Source of the DNA: Shewanella sp. VB17
GTDB taxonomy: Bacteria; Pseudomonadota; Gammaproteobacteria; Enterobacterales; Shewanellaceae
Direction: 5' to 3'
DNA: 64,000 nucleotides
Assembly (NCBI RefSeq): GCF_013248905.1
Contig: NZ_JABRVS010000001.1
Span: 434,001 to 498,000 of the forward strand
In this document: in pieces, positions 54,206-63,059 of the stretch
Layout of the letters: each line of letters starts with the position of its first letter
Numbering within the stretch: the first letter of the stretch is position 1
Translations under genes and position numbers: made by a program
Notes under the pieces: generated by a model
What the model saw: only the letters and a program-made list of their open reading frames with translations
Database searches by the model: none
Told to the model about the DNA's origin: nothing

Positions 54206-55690
54206 ATGTCAAAGTTTTCTATTGGTAAATGTATAAACGCGGTCTTTTTTTTCATTACCTGCTCTGTTGCTTCAGCCCCTTGGGTGGACGTTTCAGATAT
54301 TTATTTGCGCGCAGATATTCAGGCCCTTGCTGATGCAGGGGTGATCACGGTTCCCGTTAATACCTATCCCTTGATGTGGTCAGGGATAGGCGTCGATCTA
54401 AATCAGACTGAACCTTCAAGTTTAACGCCAGCATTAGCGCAAGCATTTGCTCGAGTGAATTTTTATTATCGTAATGCGGTAGGAAATAAAGGTAATACTC
54501 GGATAAAAGCTGCTGCTGCGACTGATGCTGCACGTTTTCAACATTTTGGTTCCGATTATAGCGAAAAAGGTGAGCTGCAGGTTTCCCATGAATATATGGG
54601 CGAACGTTTTGCTTATAAGATTGCTGCATCAGCAAATTATGAGCCGGCTGATGATAAAGAGGTTCGTTTCGATGATTCTTATTTGGCGATAGCTTTGGAT
54701 AATTGGATGGTGACTGTCGGTGCAATCGATCAGTGGTGGGGACCCGGTTTTGATTCGGCGATGCACAGATCCAATAATGCCCGTCCTTTACCTTCTGTTA
54801 TGTTGACTCGCAATAATGCTGCAGCATTTGAAACACCTTGGCTCTCTTGGATAGGCCCCTGGACATTCACTGCTGGCATTAGTCGTTTAGAGGAGGAGCG
54901 AGCTATCGCGAATCCTTTATTGTGGAGCTTACGTAGTTCATTACGTCCCTTTAGACAATTAGAGATAGGCTTTTCTTGGTCAACACAGCTTTGTGGAGAA
55001 GGGCAAGAGTGTACTGCTGAAAGTGTATTTAACTCGATAACGGGCCAGAAAGATTGCCGTAATGATACCGGTGGTGGCTGTACTAACTACGGTAATCAGA
55101 TGGCGGGTTATGATCTCCGTTTTAGTGATACTTGGTTCAATATCCCTTTTGGTCTTTATTATGAAAAAACCTGTGAAGATGCTAAAAGTGCTGCGCCATG
55201 GGATATAGTCGATTGTGGTCATGCAGCGGGTATCGATACTCGTTTTAATTTTGATAGTGCTCAATATAAGCTCTTTTTTGAGTACACAGATACCATGGTC
55301 GCTTGCGGTGTAGATGATAACGTCTACAACTGTATGTATGAGCACAGTGATTATCAAAGCGGCTCACGCTACTATGGTAAGACCTATGGCAGCACCTATG
55401 GAAGTGATGCCATTGTTTATGCATTAGGCTTGATTGGCCAGTTTGCGAATAGTCATGGTATCACGTCAATTCTTCGTTATGCTCAGCTTAATAAAGATGG
55501 TAAAAATCCAAGTAGTGTATGGGCTCCTCAGCCACTTAAAGAAGACTTGTTGATGCTGGAACTCAGTTATCGCATGCCTATCTGGCAAGGGATGATGAGT
55601 GTGGGTGGTACAGTGTCTCAATCAGAATTTGAGCTTGAAGATAATGCAACGGAAGCGACACTCTTTGGTACTTACGAATATCGTTTTTAA
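54206..55690 (+). CDS. Wzi-like capsule assembly outer-membrane protein
   Basis: About 494 residues from ATG 54206; the frame also opens at TTG 54194 directly after the coaD stop. The signal peptide is cleaved near SVASA. The N-terminal segment WVDVSDIYLRADIQALADAG matches the Wzi-family helical part. The rest alternates in beta-barrel fashion, with VGAIDQWWGPGFDSAMHRSN and LPSVMLTRNNAAAFETPWL, ending in an aromatic residue (TYEYRF). Wzi proteins bind surface polysaccharide at the outer membrane. There is no wza or wzc in the window. Confidence 0.85.
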   Translation: MSKFSIGKCINAVFFFITCSVASAPWVDVSDIYLRADIQALADAGVITVPVNTYPLMWSGIGVDLNQTEPSSLTPALAQAFARVNFYYRNAVGNKGNTRIKAAAATDAARFQHFGSDYSEKGELQVSHEYMGERFAYKIAASANYEPADDKEVRFDDSYLAIALDNWMVTVGAIDQWWGPGFDSAMHRSNNARPLPSVMLTRNNAAAFETPWLSWIGPWTFTAGISRLEEERAIANPLLWSLRSSLRPFRQLEIGFSWSTQLCGEGQECTAESVFNSITGQKDCRNDTGGGCTNYGNQMAGYDLRFSDTWFNIPFGLYYEKTCEDAKSAAPWDIVDCGHAAGIDTRFNFDSAQYKLFFEYTDTMVACGVDDNVYNCMYEHSDYQSGSRYYGKTYGSTYGSDAIVYALGLIGQFANSHGITSILRYAQLNKDGKNPSSVWAPQPLKEDLLMLELSYRMPIWQGMMSVGGTVSQSEFELEDNATEATLFGTYEYRF

Positions 55691-55771
55691 TTGATTGAGC
55701 GACCCACAAGCTAAGGATTGTGCATCTTTAGTTTGTGGGGCTTTCTTGAGCGGTCGTGTTGTTAACGATTG

Positions 55772-56587
55772 CTACCTTGTCTGGCATAAGCCACAAAACA
55801 CCGTGGTTCGCTGTCCTAGTTTTATTTCGCTAAGCAGATTACCGCATTGGGTGCAGGTTTCACCTCCACGACCGTATACATGGAGCATTTGAGCAAAATA
55901 CCCTGGTTTTCCTTCGGCGTCAGTAAAATCCTTCAGTGTGGTTCCACCCTGCTTAATGGCATCAGCTAAGATTTGCTTTACAGTATTGACTAAGATGAGT
56001 AAACGCTTGGGATCTACTTTGCCTGCTTCAGTTTGTGGGTGTATACCTGCAGCAAATAATGCTTCATTGGCGTAAATGTTACCTACTCCCACAACGATGT
56101 GGTTGTCCATTAAGCAAAGTTTAATTGCTTTCTTCTTATTTTTTAGTGATTCAAGTAAATAGCTAGGGTTAAACTCCTCTGTTAATGGTTCTGGTCCCAA
56201 TTTAGATAATAAAGGATGGGCTTCAATGGGAAGCTCATACCATAACCAAGCACCAAATCTACGTGGATCGTTAAACCTTAATATTTTCCCACTGGCTAAA
56301 GATAAGTCGATATGATCATGTTTCTCAACTGGGGTTAATGGTGTCACAATTCTTAAACTGCCAGACATGCCTAGATGTACTATTGTCGTCCCAGCATCGG
56401 AGTCGATAAGTAAATATTTAGCTCGGCGATGCACACTACGTATGGTTTGTCCCACAATTTGTTGAGCAAGTTGAGGCACGGGCCAGCGTAAACTTGCATT
56501 TCGTATGATAAGACCTGTGACCTCTTGGTCAATCAGGTACGGTGAAACTCCCTGACGGGTGACTTCTACTTCTGGAAGTTCGGGCAT
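55772..56587 (-). CDS. mutM: Formamidopyrimidine-DNA glycosylase
   Basis: 271 residues. The N-terminal MPELPEVEVTRQG supplies catalytic Pro and Glu. A helix-two-turn-helix (NIYANEALFAAGIHP) and a C-terminal zinc finger with CTQCG and FCGLCQ are also present. It excises 8-oxoguanine and related lesions. It is 18 bases downstream of a small anchored-protein gene, probably one transcript. It is convergent with the wzi-like gene. Confidence 0.97.
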   Translation of the reverse strand: MPELPEVEVTRQGVSPYLIDQEVTGLIIRNASLRWPVPQLAQQIVGQTIRSVHRRAKYLLIDSDAGTTIVHLGMSGSLRIVTPLTPVEKHDHIDLSLASGKILRFNDPRRFGAWLWYELPIEAHPLLSKLGPEPLTEEFNPSYLLESLKNKKKAIKLCLMDNHIVVGVGNIYANEALFAAGIHPQTEAGKVDPKRLLILVNTVKQILADAIKQGGTTLKDFTDAEGKPGYFAQMLHVYGRGGETCTQCGNLLSEIKLGQRTTVFCGLCQTR

Positions 56588-56605
56588 ATTAATTCTCTTA
56601 TATTA

Positions 56606-57106
56606 CTATTGGCCGTTAGTGTATTGATCTGTTTCAGAACTTGACTGGGTTGTTATTACAGTGATGGGTGTGAGTGATTCTCTTAAGCTTGGTGGGATCA
56701 GGTACAGGTTGCTAGATGGAGACAGTAATAATCCTTGCTTTTGATACCAGATCCAAGTTTGTGGTTGATCATTATTCGCGATTAAGATTGTCAGTTTTAT
56801 CGGTTGATTTATGTCGTTATGCTTAGGTAATGTTTGTTGCTCTGGTACCGGTGAGACGCGTATTTCGCTCCAGGCTTTAGCCCAAATTTGGCAATTGAGT
56901 ATTTTTTCATGGCATTGCCACTGGCTGCCTTTATTTAGCCAAAGTTCATTCATCTGCAATTGAGCTAAAGGCGATTGCTGGTCAAATAGAGGAGGTACAT
57001 CCGAAGGTGTTTTGGAGGTTTTTTCACTCACTAAGGTCAGTATGGCTATCATCAATACAGAGGCTAAGATAATGATATTGTTCCATTCTTTACGAGATAA
57101 GGCCAT
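56606..57106 (-). CDS. Conserved small membrane-anchored protein upstream of mutM
   Basis: 166 residues. One transmembrane helix (NIIILASVLMIAILTLV, about 10-26) is followed by a soluble domain with two cysteines (QWQCHEKILNCQIWAKAW) that could bond in the periplasm. The NxxPxLTILI-type strand and the TWIWYQKQGLLLSPS stretch suggest a small beta-rich fold. I recognise no family; a similar ORF upstream of mutM is typical of Shewanella as far as I recall. The function is unknown. Confidence 0.7.
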   Translation of the reverse strand: MALSRKEWNNIIILASVLMIAILTLVSEKTSKTPSDVPPLFDQQSPLAQLQMNELWLNKGSQWQCHEKILNCQIWAKAWSEIRVSPVPEQQTLPKHNDINQPIKLTILIANNDQPQTWIWYQKQGLLLSPSSNLYLIPPSLRESLTPITVITTQSSSETDQYTNGQ

Positions 57107-57207
57107 GACATCCAGTTAATGTGAGACGAATGATAATGAATATTATCAGCTTATGATGCCAAAAGCTGCTCAGTTATGTTTATCGATAACGATGAGACAG
57201 TTTACCG

Positions 57208-57756
57208 TTATGATTGAACGTGCCAGTTTTGTATATATTCGATAATAAAGCCGGCTATCTGAGGCACATTGTTAATATCTAAACGGTGTAGTTTAGTGGG
57301 CAGTTGCGTATCATTACAACATGCTATGGCTTGAATGTTTACGTCATGAGTGTGAATGAATGGTTTGTGGTGGGCTGCACGGTGAAGTTCTATTTTAGGT
57401 AACTCAAGTGCTTTAAATCCCTCAACTAAGACGATGTCGATACTATCTTGCTCAATCTGCTGCAGCAAGTGGGGTAGATTAGGGGCTTCATTAACTTCAT
57501 CTTCAGTGATTAATGCCCAACGAATATGTGAGGCAACTAAGATCTGACGGGCACCAGCTTTACGTATCTCATAACTGTCTTTACCAGGAATATCTACATC
57601 GAAATTATGATGAGCGTGTTTAATGACGGCGAGCTGTATTCCACGACGATTGAGCTCTGGGATGAGTTTTTTAAGTAGTGTGGTTTTCCCTGTACCACTA
57701 TAGGCACAAAATCCGAGAACAGGGATTGATAATGGATTGGTAAAGGAAGTTGGCAT
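57208..57756 (-). CDS. mobB: Molybdopterin-guanine dinucleotide biosynthesis adaptor MobB
   Basis: 182 residues. The P-loop is GFCAYSGTGKTTLLKKLIPE, then VIKHAHHNFDVDIPGKDSY, ARQILVASHIRWAL and IVLVEGFKALELPKIELHR, all MobB hallmarks. It binds GTP and assists MobA in attaching GMP to the molybdenum cofactor. It starts 14 bases after mobA, forming a two-gene operon. Confidence 0.94.
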   Translation of the reverse strand: MPTSFTNPLSIPVLGFCAYSGTGKTTLLKKLIPELNRRGIQLAVIKHAHHNFDVDIPGKDSYEIRKAGARQILVASHIRWALITEDEVNEAPNLPHLLQQIEQDSIDIVLVEGFKALELPKIELHRAAHHKPFIHTHDVNIQAIACCNDTQLPTKLHRLDINNVPQIAGFIIEYIQNWHVQS

Positions 57757-57770
57757 TGAGACCTCGAGTA

Positions 57771-58361
57771 TTATTTGATGATTTCTTTAGCAACCTGTTG
57801 TTTTTGCTCAGGTGTGTTCACGTTCATAAAGGCATTGGGTTGTTCGGTAAATTGGGTAACAACATAGTGATGATTGTCGTACCATAAACTCACTTTTCGC
57901 CCACCAGAGTCTAGATATTCCTTCATCGATTCTCGTAAGCTGGGTTTAAGTAGCATGATGGTAGGCTGCTCACGTTGACCATCGCTAGCCACTGCAAGTT
58001 CTGCATTTTGGTTTTTGATTTGGGTTAACATACGTTCGACGAGATCTAAAGGTAAGAGCGGGCAATCGCACGGAACCACTAACAAATAAGCAGCTTTAGT
58101 TTTTCCCATCGCGGTGATCATTCCCGCTAACGGGCCTAAATAACCCAAATGGTCATCCTTAAAAACGCAATAGCCTAAATCAGTATAGCGAGGTAGATTA
58201 CGGTTTGCGCTTATCATTATCCTGTTAACTTGAGGTGCTATTCGATCTATGATGTGTGTTATCATGGGTTTGCTTGATAGTTCGATTAACCCTTTATCAT
58301 CTCCTCCCATACGTCTTGACATGCCACCTGCTAAAATCACTGCATCAACGTGTAACTGCAT
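57771..58361 (-). CDS. mobA: Molybdenum cofactor guanylyltransferase MobA
   Basis: 196 residues. ILAGGMSRRMGGDDKGLIEL binds the nucleotide; VVPCDCPLLPLDLVERML carries the metal-binding Asp; NVNTPEQ lies near the end. It transfers GMP from GTP to Mo-molybdopterin for DMSO-reductase-type enzymes, abundant in Shewanella respiration. It is the first gene of mobA-mobB. Confidence 0.95.
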   Translation of the reverse strand: MQLHVDAVILAGGMSRRMGGDDKGLIELSSKPMITHIIDRIAPQVNRIMISANRNLPRYTDLGYCVFKDDHLGYLGPLAGMITAMGKTKAAYLLVVPCDCPLLPLDLVERMLTQIKNQNAELAVASDGQREQPTIMLLKPSLRESMKEYLDSGGRKVSLWYDNHHYVVTQFTEQPNAFMNVNTPEQKQQVAKEIIK

Positions 58362-58544
58362 TTTTTAGTTCCTGCAAAGTGATGGTATGACTATTCACGC
58401 TTGCTTTAGAAAAAGGTTATAAGGTTTATCATACCTAAAACAAGATATTGATCATAGATGTAGATCTTGGTTCTAGATTGATTCAATGTAGAACCGATTT
58501 CAGTGCTATTGCCAATTGAGGTAGGATATTATGTTGTCGCAGAT
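58362..58544. other. Intergenic between mobA and the first RyhB-like RNA
   Basis: 183 bases with no ORF or clear structure; presumed mobA promoter region. Confidence 0.3.
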
Positions 58545-58690
58545 AAAAAAATACCGAGAAAAATAAAATTCTCGGCAATAAGAGTGTGTGAGCAATGTCT
58601 TACATAAAAACTAACTCAAAAGCTATATTGAAACAATTTATCAGTGATGAAGTGTTAAATTGTTTCTTTTTCAAGAAGTTTTTAGAACGC
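58545..58690 (-). ncRNA. ryhB: RyhB-like iron-responsive sRNA, copy 1
   Basis: The minus strand carries GACATTGCTCACA, the RyhB seed core (58587-58599 on the plus strand). It is followed by a terminator (CCGAGAA/TTCTCGG with T7, 58545-58575). A Fur box lies just upstream at 58693. The predicted RNA is about 145 nt. RyhB represses iron-using proteins when iron is low. The copy 160 bases further on shares core, terminator form and Fur box. Confidence 0.85.
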
Positions 58691-58692
58691 AC

Positions 58693-58711
58693 CTAAATAG
58701 TAATCATTATC
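58693..58711. promoter_or_regulatory. Fur box of RyhB copy 1
   Basis: CTAAATAGTAATCATTATC matches the 19-bp Fur consensus at 14 positions and is placed at the presumed promoter. Confidence 0.75.
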
Positions 58712-58853
58712 ATTCGCTTTTGCAAGTACTTTATTTATTTTTAGTTATCATTAGGAATTTTCACTGCTTTCCTGAGATCGAGCAGTGCTTCGATAGCTTA
58801 ATTTGTTAATATTGAATTTGAAGATAAGTCTGCAAAAATGTCGAAAATAAGAT

Positions 58854-59010
58854 AAAAAAATACCGGGAAAATGAAATCCCGGCTATAAGAGTGTGTGAGC
58901 AATGTCGTGCTTAACAAACTCCCTATACTTACCCTACAAGCTTCTAAAGGGTTGAACAATAAACAGAGATGAAGTGTTTATTTGTTCAAGGGTGTATTTG
59001 GAGTTGTGGA
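58854..59010 (-). ncRNA. ryhB: RyhB-like iron-responsive sRNA, copy 2
   Basis: The minus strand reads AAGCACGACATTGCTCACA, identical to the E. coli RyhB seed over at least 18 bases (58894-58912 on the plus strand). Then comes ACTCTTAT and a CCGGGA/TCCCGG terminator with T7 (58854-58882). It is preceded by a Fur box at 59017. The length is about 155 nt; the 5' end is estimated. The closer match to E. coli makes this the likely ancestral copy. Confidence 0.88.
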
Positions 59011-59016
59011 ACACAT

Positions 59017-59035
59017 CTAAATGGTAATCATTATT
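59017..59035. promoter_or_regulatory. Fur box of RyhB copy 2
   Basis: CTAAATGGTAATCATTATT fits the Fur consensus at 14 of 19 positions, in the same place relative to the RNA as in copy 1. Confidence 0.72.
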
Positions 59036-59173
59036 ATTTAGATTTACAAGTTTTTATTTCAAATATAATGCTTTTTTGTATTATTCCATGAGTGATTTTT
59101 GTAAATGTATTTTATTTAGCTCTATTTTGTCGGTATTTTGATTAAGCTTAATAATATTATATTTGTTTAGTAA

Positions 59174-59323
59174 TCAATGTGTTAAGGATGATGCGGGGCG
59201 GTTTAATGTGTTAACTCCAATATGCTGGTATCCTTGTTGCTTAGCCCAATTCTCTTGCGCTTGTAGTAGCTGTCTCGCCAACCCTAATCCCCTGAATTCA
59301 GATAAAATACCTCGTTGGCTATT
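59174..59323 (-). pseudogene. GNAT acetyltransferase C-terminal remnant
   Basis: The minus strand reads GILSEFRGLGLARQLLQAQE, then NWAKQQGYQHIGVNTL to a stop at 59174. This is motif A (GLGxxLL) and the following strand of a GNAT N-acetyltransferase. An in-frame stop lies just upstream and the N-terminal part is absent. Confidence 0.65.
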
Positions 59324-59424
59324 CTAGTTGAATACAAAATAAAAACAGCTAGTCTGTCTAGCTAGTGGGTAAGTAAAATTTTTTATTTGAATTATTGATA
59401 ATGAGATAACTTATAGTTACCGCT

Positions 59425-60090
59425 CTAAGTTTTTTTACTCATTTGTGCCTGAGAGGGGTTGATTATCTTATGTTCGAGCACTCTTAATAATACACCGTAG
59501 GCGGGCAGAAATAAGCCTAAACTGACGATCAGTTTAAAGCCATAGTCGACACTAGCGATTTCTTGCCAATGTTGCGCCATAAAGTGGTCTGTAGAGGCAT
59601 AAAATGCCAGAGCGAAGAAAACAAGAGTGTCAACTAGATTACCGATAAGTGTCGATGTAGCTGGGGCCACCCACCAAGATTGTGTGCCTCTAAGTTGCGC
59701 AAAAACCGTAATATCCATTAACTGACCGATAATATAAGCTGCAAAACTAGCAAAGGCGATACGAAATACAAAAATGTTGAATTCAGATAATGAGGCGAAT
59801 CCTTGAAAACTGCCTTGGTTGAACAAAACCCCTATGAGGTAGGATATAAGTAGTGCTGGTAACATAGCGTTAAGAATAATACGTCTTGCAGAGCTTTGAC
59901 CAAATATCCGTACGGTAAGATCGGTGGCTAAATAGACAAATGGAAAACTAAAGGCTCCCCAAGTCGTATGAAAACTCAAGATCTGAAAAGGAAGCTGCAC
60001 TAGATAATTACTGGCGCAAATGATTGAAATATGGAAACCAACGAGCAGCAGTAGCGCCCGATGAATTTGTGTCGCTGTTAACGTTAACAT
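59425..60090 (-). CDS. yhhQ: Queuosine precursor transporter YhhQ (VUT family)
   Basis: 221 residues, collinear with E. coli YhhQ. ASNYLVQLPFQIL and FHTTWGAFSFPFVYLATDLTVRIFG come first, then ALLISYLIGVLF and APATSTLIGNLVDTLVFF. About six transmembrane helices are present. It imports queuine precursors (preQ0/preQ1) for tRNA modification. The mRNA leader forms a compact hairpin and possible pseudoknot. Confidence 0.92.
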   Translation of the reverse strand: MLTLTATQIHRALLLLVGFHISIICASNYLVQLPFQILSFHTTWGAFSFPFVYLATDLTVRIFGQSSARRIILNAMLPALLISYLIGVLFNQGSFQGFASLSEFNIFVFRIAFASFAAYIIGQLMDITVFAQLRGTQSWWVAPATSTLIGNLVDTLVFFALAFYASTDHFMAQHWQEIASVDYGFKLIVSLGLFLPAYGVLLRVLEHKIINPSQAQMSKKT

Positions 60091-60101
60091 GTGTTGCCTT
60101 T

Positions 60102-60139
60102 TTAATTACGTTTCACTGTTACGGGGTGAGGGAACCCGT
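60102..60139 (-). promoter_or_regulatory. Structured leader of yhhQ, possible preQ1-like element
   Basis: The minus-strand RNA has ACGGG-UUCCCUCA-CCCCGU (hairpin, 60121-60139) followed by AACAGUGA. UCAC of the loop could pair with GUGA of the tail as an H-type pseudoknot. GGUUC before the loop recalls the preQ1-I aptamer, but the A-rich tail spacing does not match, so the class is uncertain. The ribosome site follows 20 bases later. Confidence 0.3.
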
Positions 60140-60332
60140 TATTGTTTACTAACAGAGCATATCATTCTGTAAGGGCGATGGATTATAGACATCTTTTTGT
60201 GGCGAGCAAGATCATTTATTAGATCTTCATCAAAAAAGAATAAATTGTTCTAAAATTAAAGGATGATATTTTTTATTTATGTGTTGGTCATCAAAAAGGG
60301 GTGGGGCATTGCTTGTACTAACTTATGATCGC

Positions 60333-61070
60333 ATGATAAGTAGGGTAAAAAAATGTTTTTTAACTCTTTGCTTAAGCTGTTGTTCGATTCCATTAATATG
60401 TGCTCCACAAACAATAGATGTGGTAACCGAATCTTGGATTGGATATACCAACGAAGATGGTTCAGGATTTTACTTTGATATTTTAAACATCATTTTCCCC
60501 GAAGAAGATTGGACAGTTAACACAAAAATTGTGCCTTTTTCCAGAGTGAGATATTTACTTAATCATGATCGAGCGGATATAGCGTTAGGCTTTTATGATG
60601 GTGACACAACTAAAGCATTATTTAGTGAACAGCCAGTAGAAGTCGATAGTATCGATATTGCTTTGACACCGGAGATGGCTGAAATTTGGCAGGGACTTGG
60701 GAGTCTATCTTTTAAAAAAGTCCAAGCACTATTAGAGTATCGTTACGATGAGTTTATCGATTTCCCTATGTATTATGAGGAAAGTAGCAGTTTGTTAGAA
60801 ATGCTGGATCGTGTCAATAGGGGTAAAATCGATGCGGTATTTGACTATAAGGCTGATATGTTAGTTAAGGCAGCTCAATTAACTCAACCTATACAATTTA
60901 TCATCAAAGAAAATGTGTTGAGACTAAAGGTTTTTTTTGCATTTAGTGATAATAAAAAAGGTAAAAAAATCAAGATTCATTTTGATATGGAATTGCAGAA
61001 AATGATCGATAGTGGTGAGCTAGACGAGCTTTTTCGTAAACATATGGGTGCCGATGAAAATAGGTTGTAA
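60333..61070 (+). CDS. Periplasmic solute-binding protein, family 3 type
   Basis: About 245 residues from ATG 60333 (MISRVKKCFLTLCLSCC). The frame opens at 60279 with 18 extra residues that do not look like a leader. The signal peptide ends near LICA. The ABC-type family 3 fold shows TESWIGYTNEDGSGFYFDIL and IVPFSRVRYLLNHDRADIAL, then ALFSEQPVEVD and the late MELQKMIDSGELDELFRKH. Such lone Shewanella/Vibrio proteins often lack a permease, as here. The ligand is unknown. Confidence 0.8.
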   Translation: MISRVKKCFLTLCLSCCSIPLICAPQTIDVVTESWIGYTNEDGSGFYFDILNIIFPEEDWTVNTKIVPFSRVRYLLNHDRADIALGFYDGDTTKALFSEQPVEVDSIDIALTPEMAEIWQGLGSLSFKKVQALLEYRYDEFIDFPMYYEESSSLLEMLDRVNRGKIDAVFDYKADMLVKAAQLTQPIQFIIKENVLRLKVFFAFSDNKKGKKIKIHFDMELQKMIDSGELDELFRKHMGADENRL

Positions 61071-61087
61071 ATTAACTGTTTATCAAC

Positions 61088-61261
61088 CTATTTTATTTTT
61101 TGATGATAGTTAGCAAGTGTCTCTCCGACTTTGGCCATTCGTATATGAGGCAGATACTGAATCAGCTCCCATAAATAAATCGATGTATTAAGGTTTACAA
61201 TAGCACTTAGCATCGCGACAACAAAAGCACTTCGACTAGTGGTTATTATACGACTTAACAT
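61088..61261 (-). CDS. Possible small membrane protein
   Basis: A 57-codon ORF from ATG 61261 reads MLSRIITTSRSAFVVAMLSA with one hydrophobic stretch and a basic tail (RMAKVGETLANYHQKIK). It has no good ribosome site. It could be a real small gene or the remnant of a larger membrane protein. Confidence 0.35.
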   Translation of the reverse strand: MLSRIITTSRSAFVVAMLSAIVNLNTSIYLWELIQYLPHIRMAKVGETLANYHQKIK

Positions 61262-61432
61262 TTACTGAGATCCGTGCCCTTAGGTGTTATGGCTATTTGT
61301 TAGTAAAAATGGGTATTTGGAAAATAACGAGAACATAAGAAATAATGATGATGGATACTTTTATGTAGTACCGCTATGCAAGTCGTTGTGCGGTGTTATT
61401 GATTGTGTAATCAAAATTGACTGGAGTCTTAT

Positions 61433-61579
61433 ATGAGAAAATGGCTAATTATTTTATCTTGTTCTGTGTTTGTAGCATCGTCTTTACTGACCAGTGGATT
61501 GACGCGTGCGCTGATTGATTTCAGCGCATTTATCTGTCTTGTTTACATCGTGCTTGGCTTCAAATCTGAATCTGCTTAA
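61433..61579 (+). CDS. Small hydrophobic protein, 48 residues
   Basis: ATG 61433 is preceded by TGGAG at 9 bases. The product starts MRKWLIILSCSVFVASSLL and has a second hydrophobic stretch (FSAFICLVYIVLGF), so two membrane helices or a signal plus one helix. No family was recognised. Good initiation signals make it a credible small gene. Confidence 0.5.
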   Translation: MRKWLIILSCSVFVASSLLTSGLTRALIDFSAFICLVYIVLGFKSESA

Positions 61580-61668
61580 CCACTCGGTATTTGAGATAAG
61601 TAACAGGATAAAATACCCTATTGTTGAGCTGCCATTTCTCACTTTGATATTGGTGTGATACCCCTTTT

Positions 61669-62610
61669 TTACACATATAAAATATAAAGCAGTGAACTAA
61701 CTCCAATTGCAAGCCACAATGTGACGCCGAGTATGAGTGGCTTCGTACCCGCAGCGCGCATTTTTTTAACTGTGATCCCAGCTCCAATTAAAAACAGGCA
61801 GAGTACTAAAACGCGTTTGGATAAGCTGAATATGACTTCATAGCCTGCATGTCCTTGAGGCAGAAAATACGTTATGGCAATTGCGAGGCAGTAAAAAACG
61901 ATGAAATAGGGAATAGTGATGCGCTTTTTATCTCCGCCAAATGCCATAGCACTGATGAGGGCAAGAGGAATAATCCACAGTGCTCTAGCCAATTTGATGG
62001 TAGTCGCTGTGATTAATGCCTCTTCGCCGTAGGCCGATGCGGCACCGACTACTGAAGAGGTATCATGAATGGCTATAGCACTCCAGACGCCAAAATCGTA
62101 CTGACTCATAGAGAGCAGGTGTCCCAAGGCTGGAAATAGGAATAGGGCAATAGAATTAAGAATAAATATGGTTGCTAGCGCGACGGCTGTTTGATCGCTT
62201 TTTGCATTAATGGCTGGTGCAACTGCAGCGATAGCACTGCCACCACAAATTGCTGTACCTGCTGAAATAAGGTGACCTGTTTTCGCATCGAACTTTAGGA
62301 CTTTAGTCAGTAAAAGCCCTAGTAGCAAGGTGAAGATAATAGAGCCTAAGATGAGTGGAAGATTATCGATACTGACCGATATTGCGGTTTGTAGATTAAT
62401 CCCAAAGCCAAGTCCGATAATAGAGTAAGACAGCAACTTTTTAGTTAGGCTGCCAAGATCAACATTCGTGGGTACTAAGCCTAAACTTGCCAAAGTAAAG
62501 CCAAGTACTAAGGCAATAGGCGAGGAGACCTGTGGTAGCAAGCAGAGTGTGCCGATAGCAGCAAAGAGTAGCATATGGTTTCTTTGTCTATTGTTGGATC
62601 GTGAAGTCAT
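61669..62610 (-). CDS. YeiH/UPF0324 family inner-membrane transporter
   Basis: 313 residues with about ten hydrophobic helices. Family features are LLSYSIIGLGFGINLQTAI, SAGTAICGGSAIAAVAP and IAIHDTSSVVGAASAYGEEAL, then TIKLARALWIIPLAL. Family members are annotated as putative sulfate exporters, with little proof. It stands alone. Confidence 0.88.
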   Translation of the reverse strand: MTSRSNNRQRNHMLLFAAIGTLCLLPQVSSPIALVLGFTLASLGLVPTNVDLGSLTKKLLSYSIIGLGFGINLQTAISVSIDNLPLILGSIIFTLLLGLLLTKVLKFDAKTGHLISAGTAICGGSAIAAVAPAINAKSDQTAVALATIFILNSIALFLFPALGHLLSMSQYDFGVWSAIAIHDTSSVVGAASAYGEEALITATTIKLARALWIIPLALISAMAFGGDKKRITIPYFIVFYCLAIAITYFLPQGHAGYEVIFSLSKRVLVLCLFLIGAGITVKKMRAAGTKPLILGVTLWLAIGVSSLLYILYV

Positions 62611-63059
62611 TTGATATTGGCTGCTATAGGCTAAGTAATAATGGACTTATTATAATGAGTGAATAGATTTGTTAAATTCAATTTGTTTTAGTCAGTTATT
62701 CATTTTTATTTAATCTCAATGAACACGAAATGCAGTGTGTCATAACATAGAGGCATAATGTTATTTTGCGACCAAACTGTCAGTTTGGGTTCTCTGTGAC
62801 ATTTTTATATCGTAAAACTAAATCGTGAACAATAATTAAACCATAGTTAAGTGAAGTAATGAATACCGTCACAAATCTCAGGATGAAGTAAGTGACGGTT
62901 TATTTCGTTCACGCAACTTAAGTCACGTCGTGGAAAGTGAGATCGATGAGTTTGCCCTGTTACTGATATTCGTATGACTGACGAGCATGCTGAGCACATT
63001 TGCCCTAACTAACGTTAAATGCGTTACAATAGCGGTTTTAGATTTGAAGTGATAATCCT
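62611..63059. other. Intergenic upstream of murB
   Basis: 449 bases without an ORF. An 8-bp hairpin, ACCGTCAC/GTGACGGT (62865-62899), is the only structure seen; its loop contains CAGGATG. No tRNA fold was found. Confidence 0.4.

Noticed and set aside
55695..55892. 65-codon plus ORF after the wzi-like gene
   Set aside because: Mostly antisense to the mutM 3' end, without a ribosome site.
59661..59683. Another GGCCACCCA match resembling the REP-like unit
   Set aside because: It lies in the yhhQ coding sequence and the second arm does not match; chance.
62865..62899. Hairpin before murB as a terminator
   Set aside because: The stem is good but there is no T-run and no gene ends just upstream on either strand.
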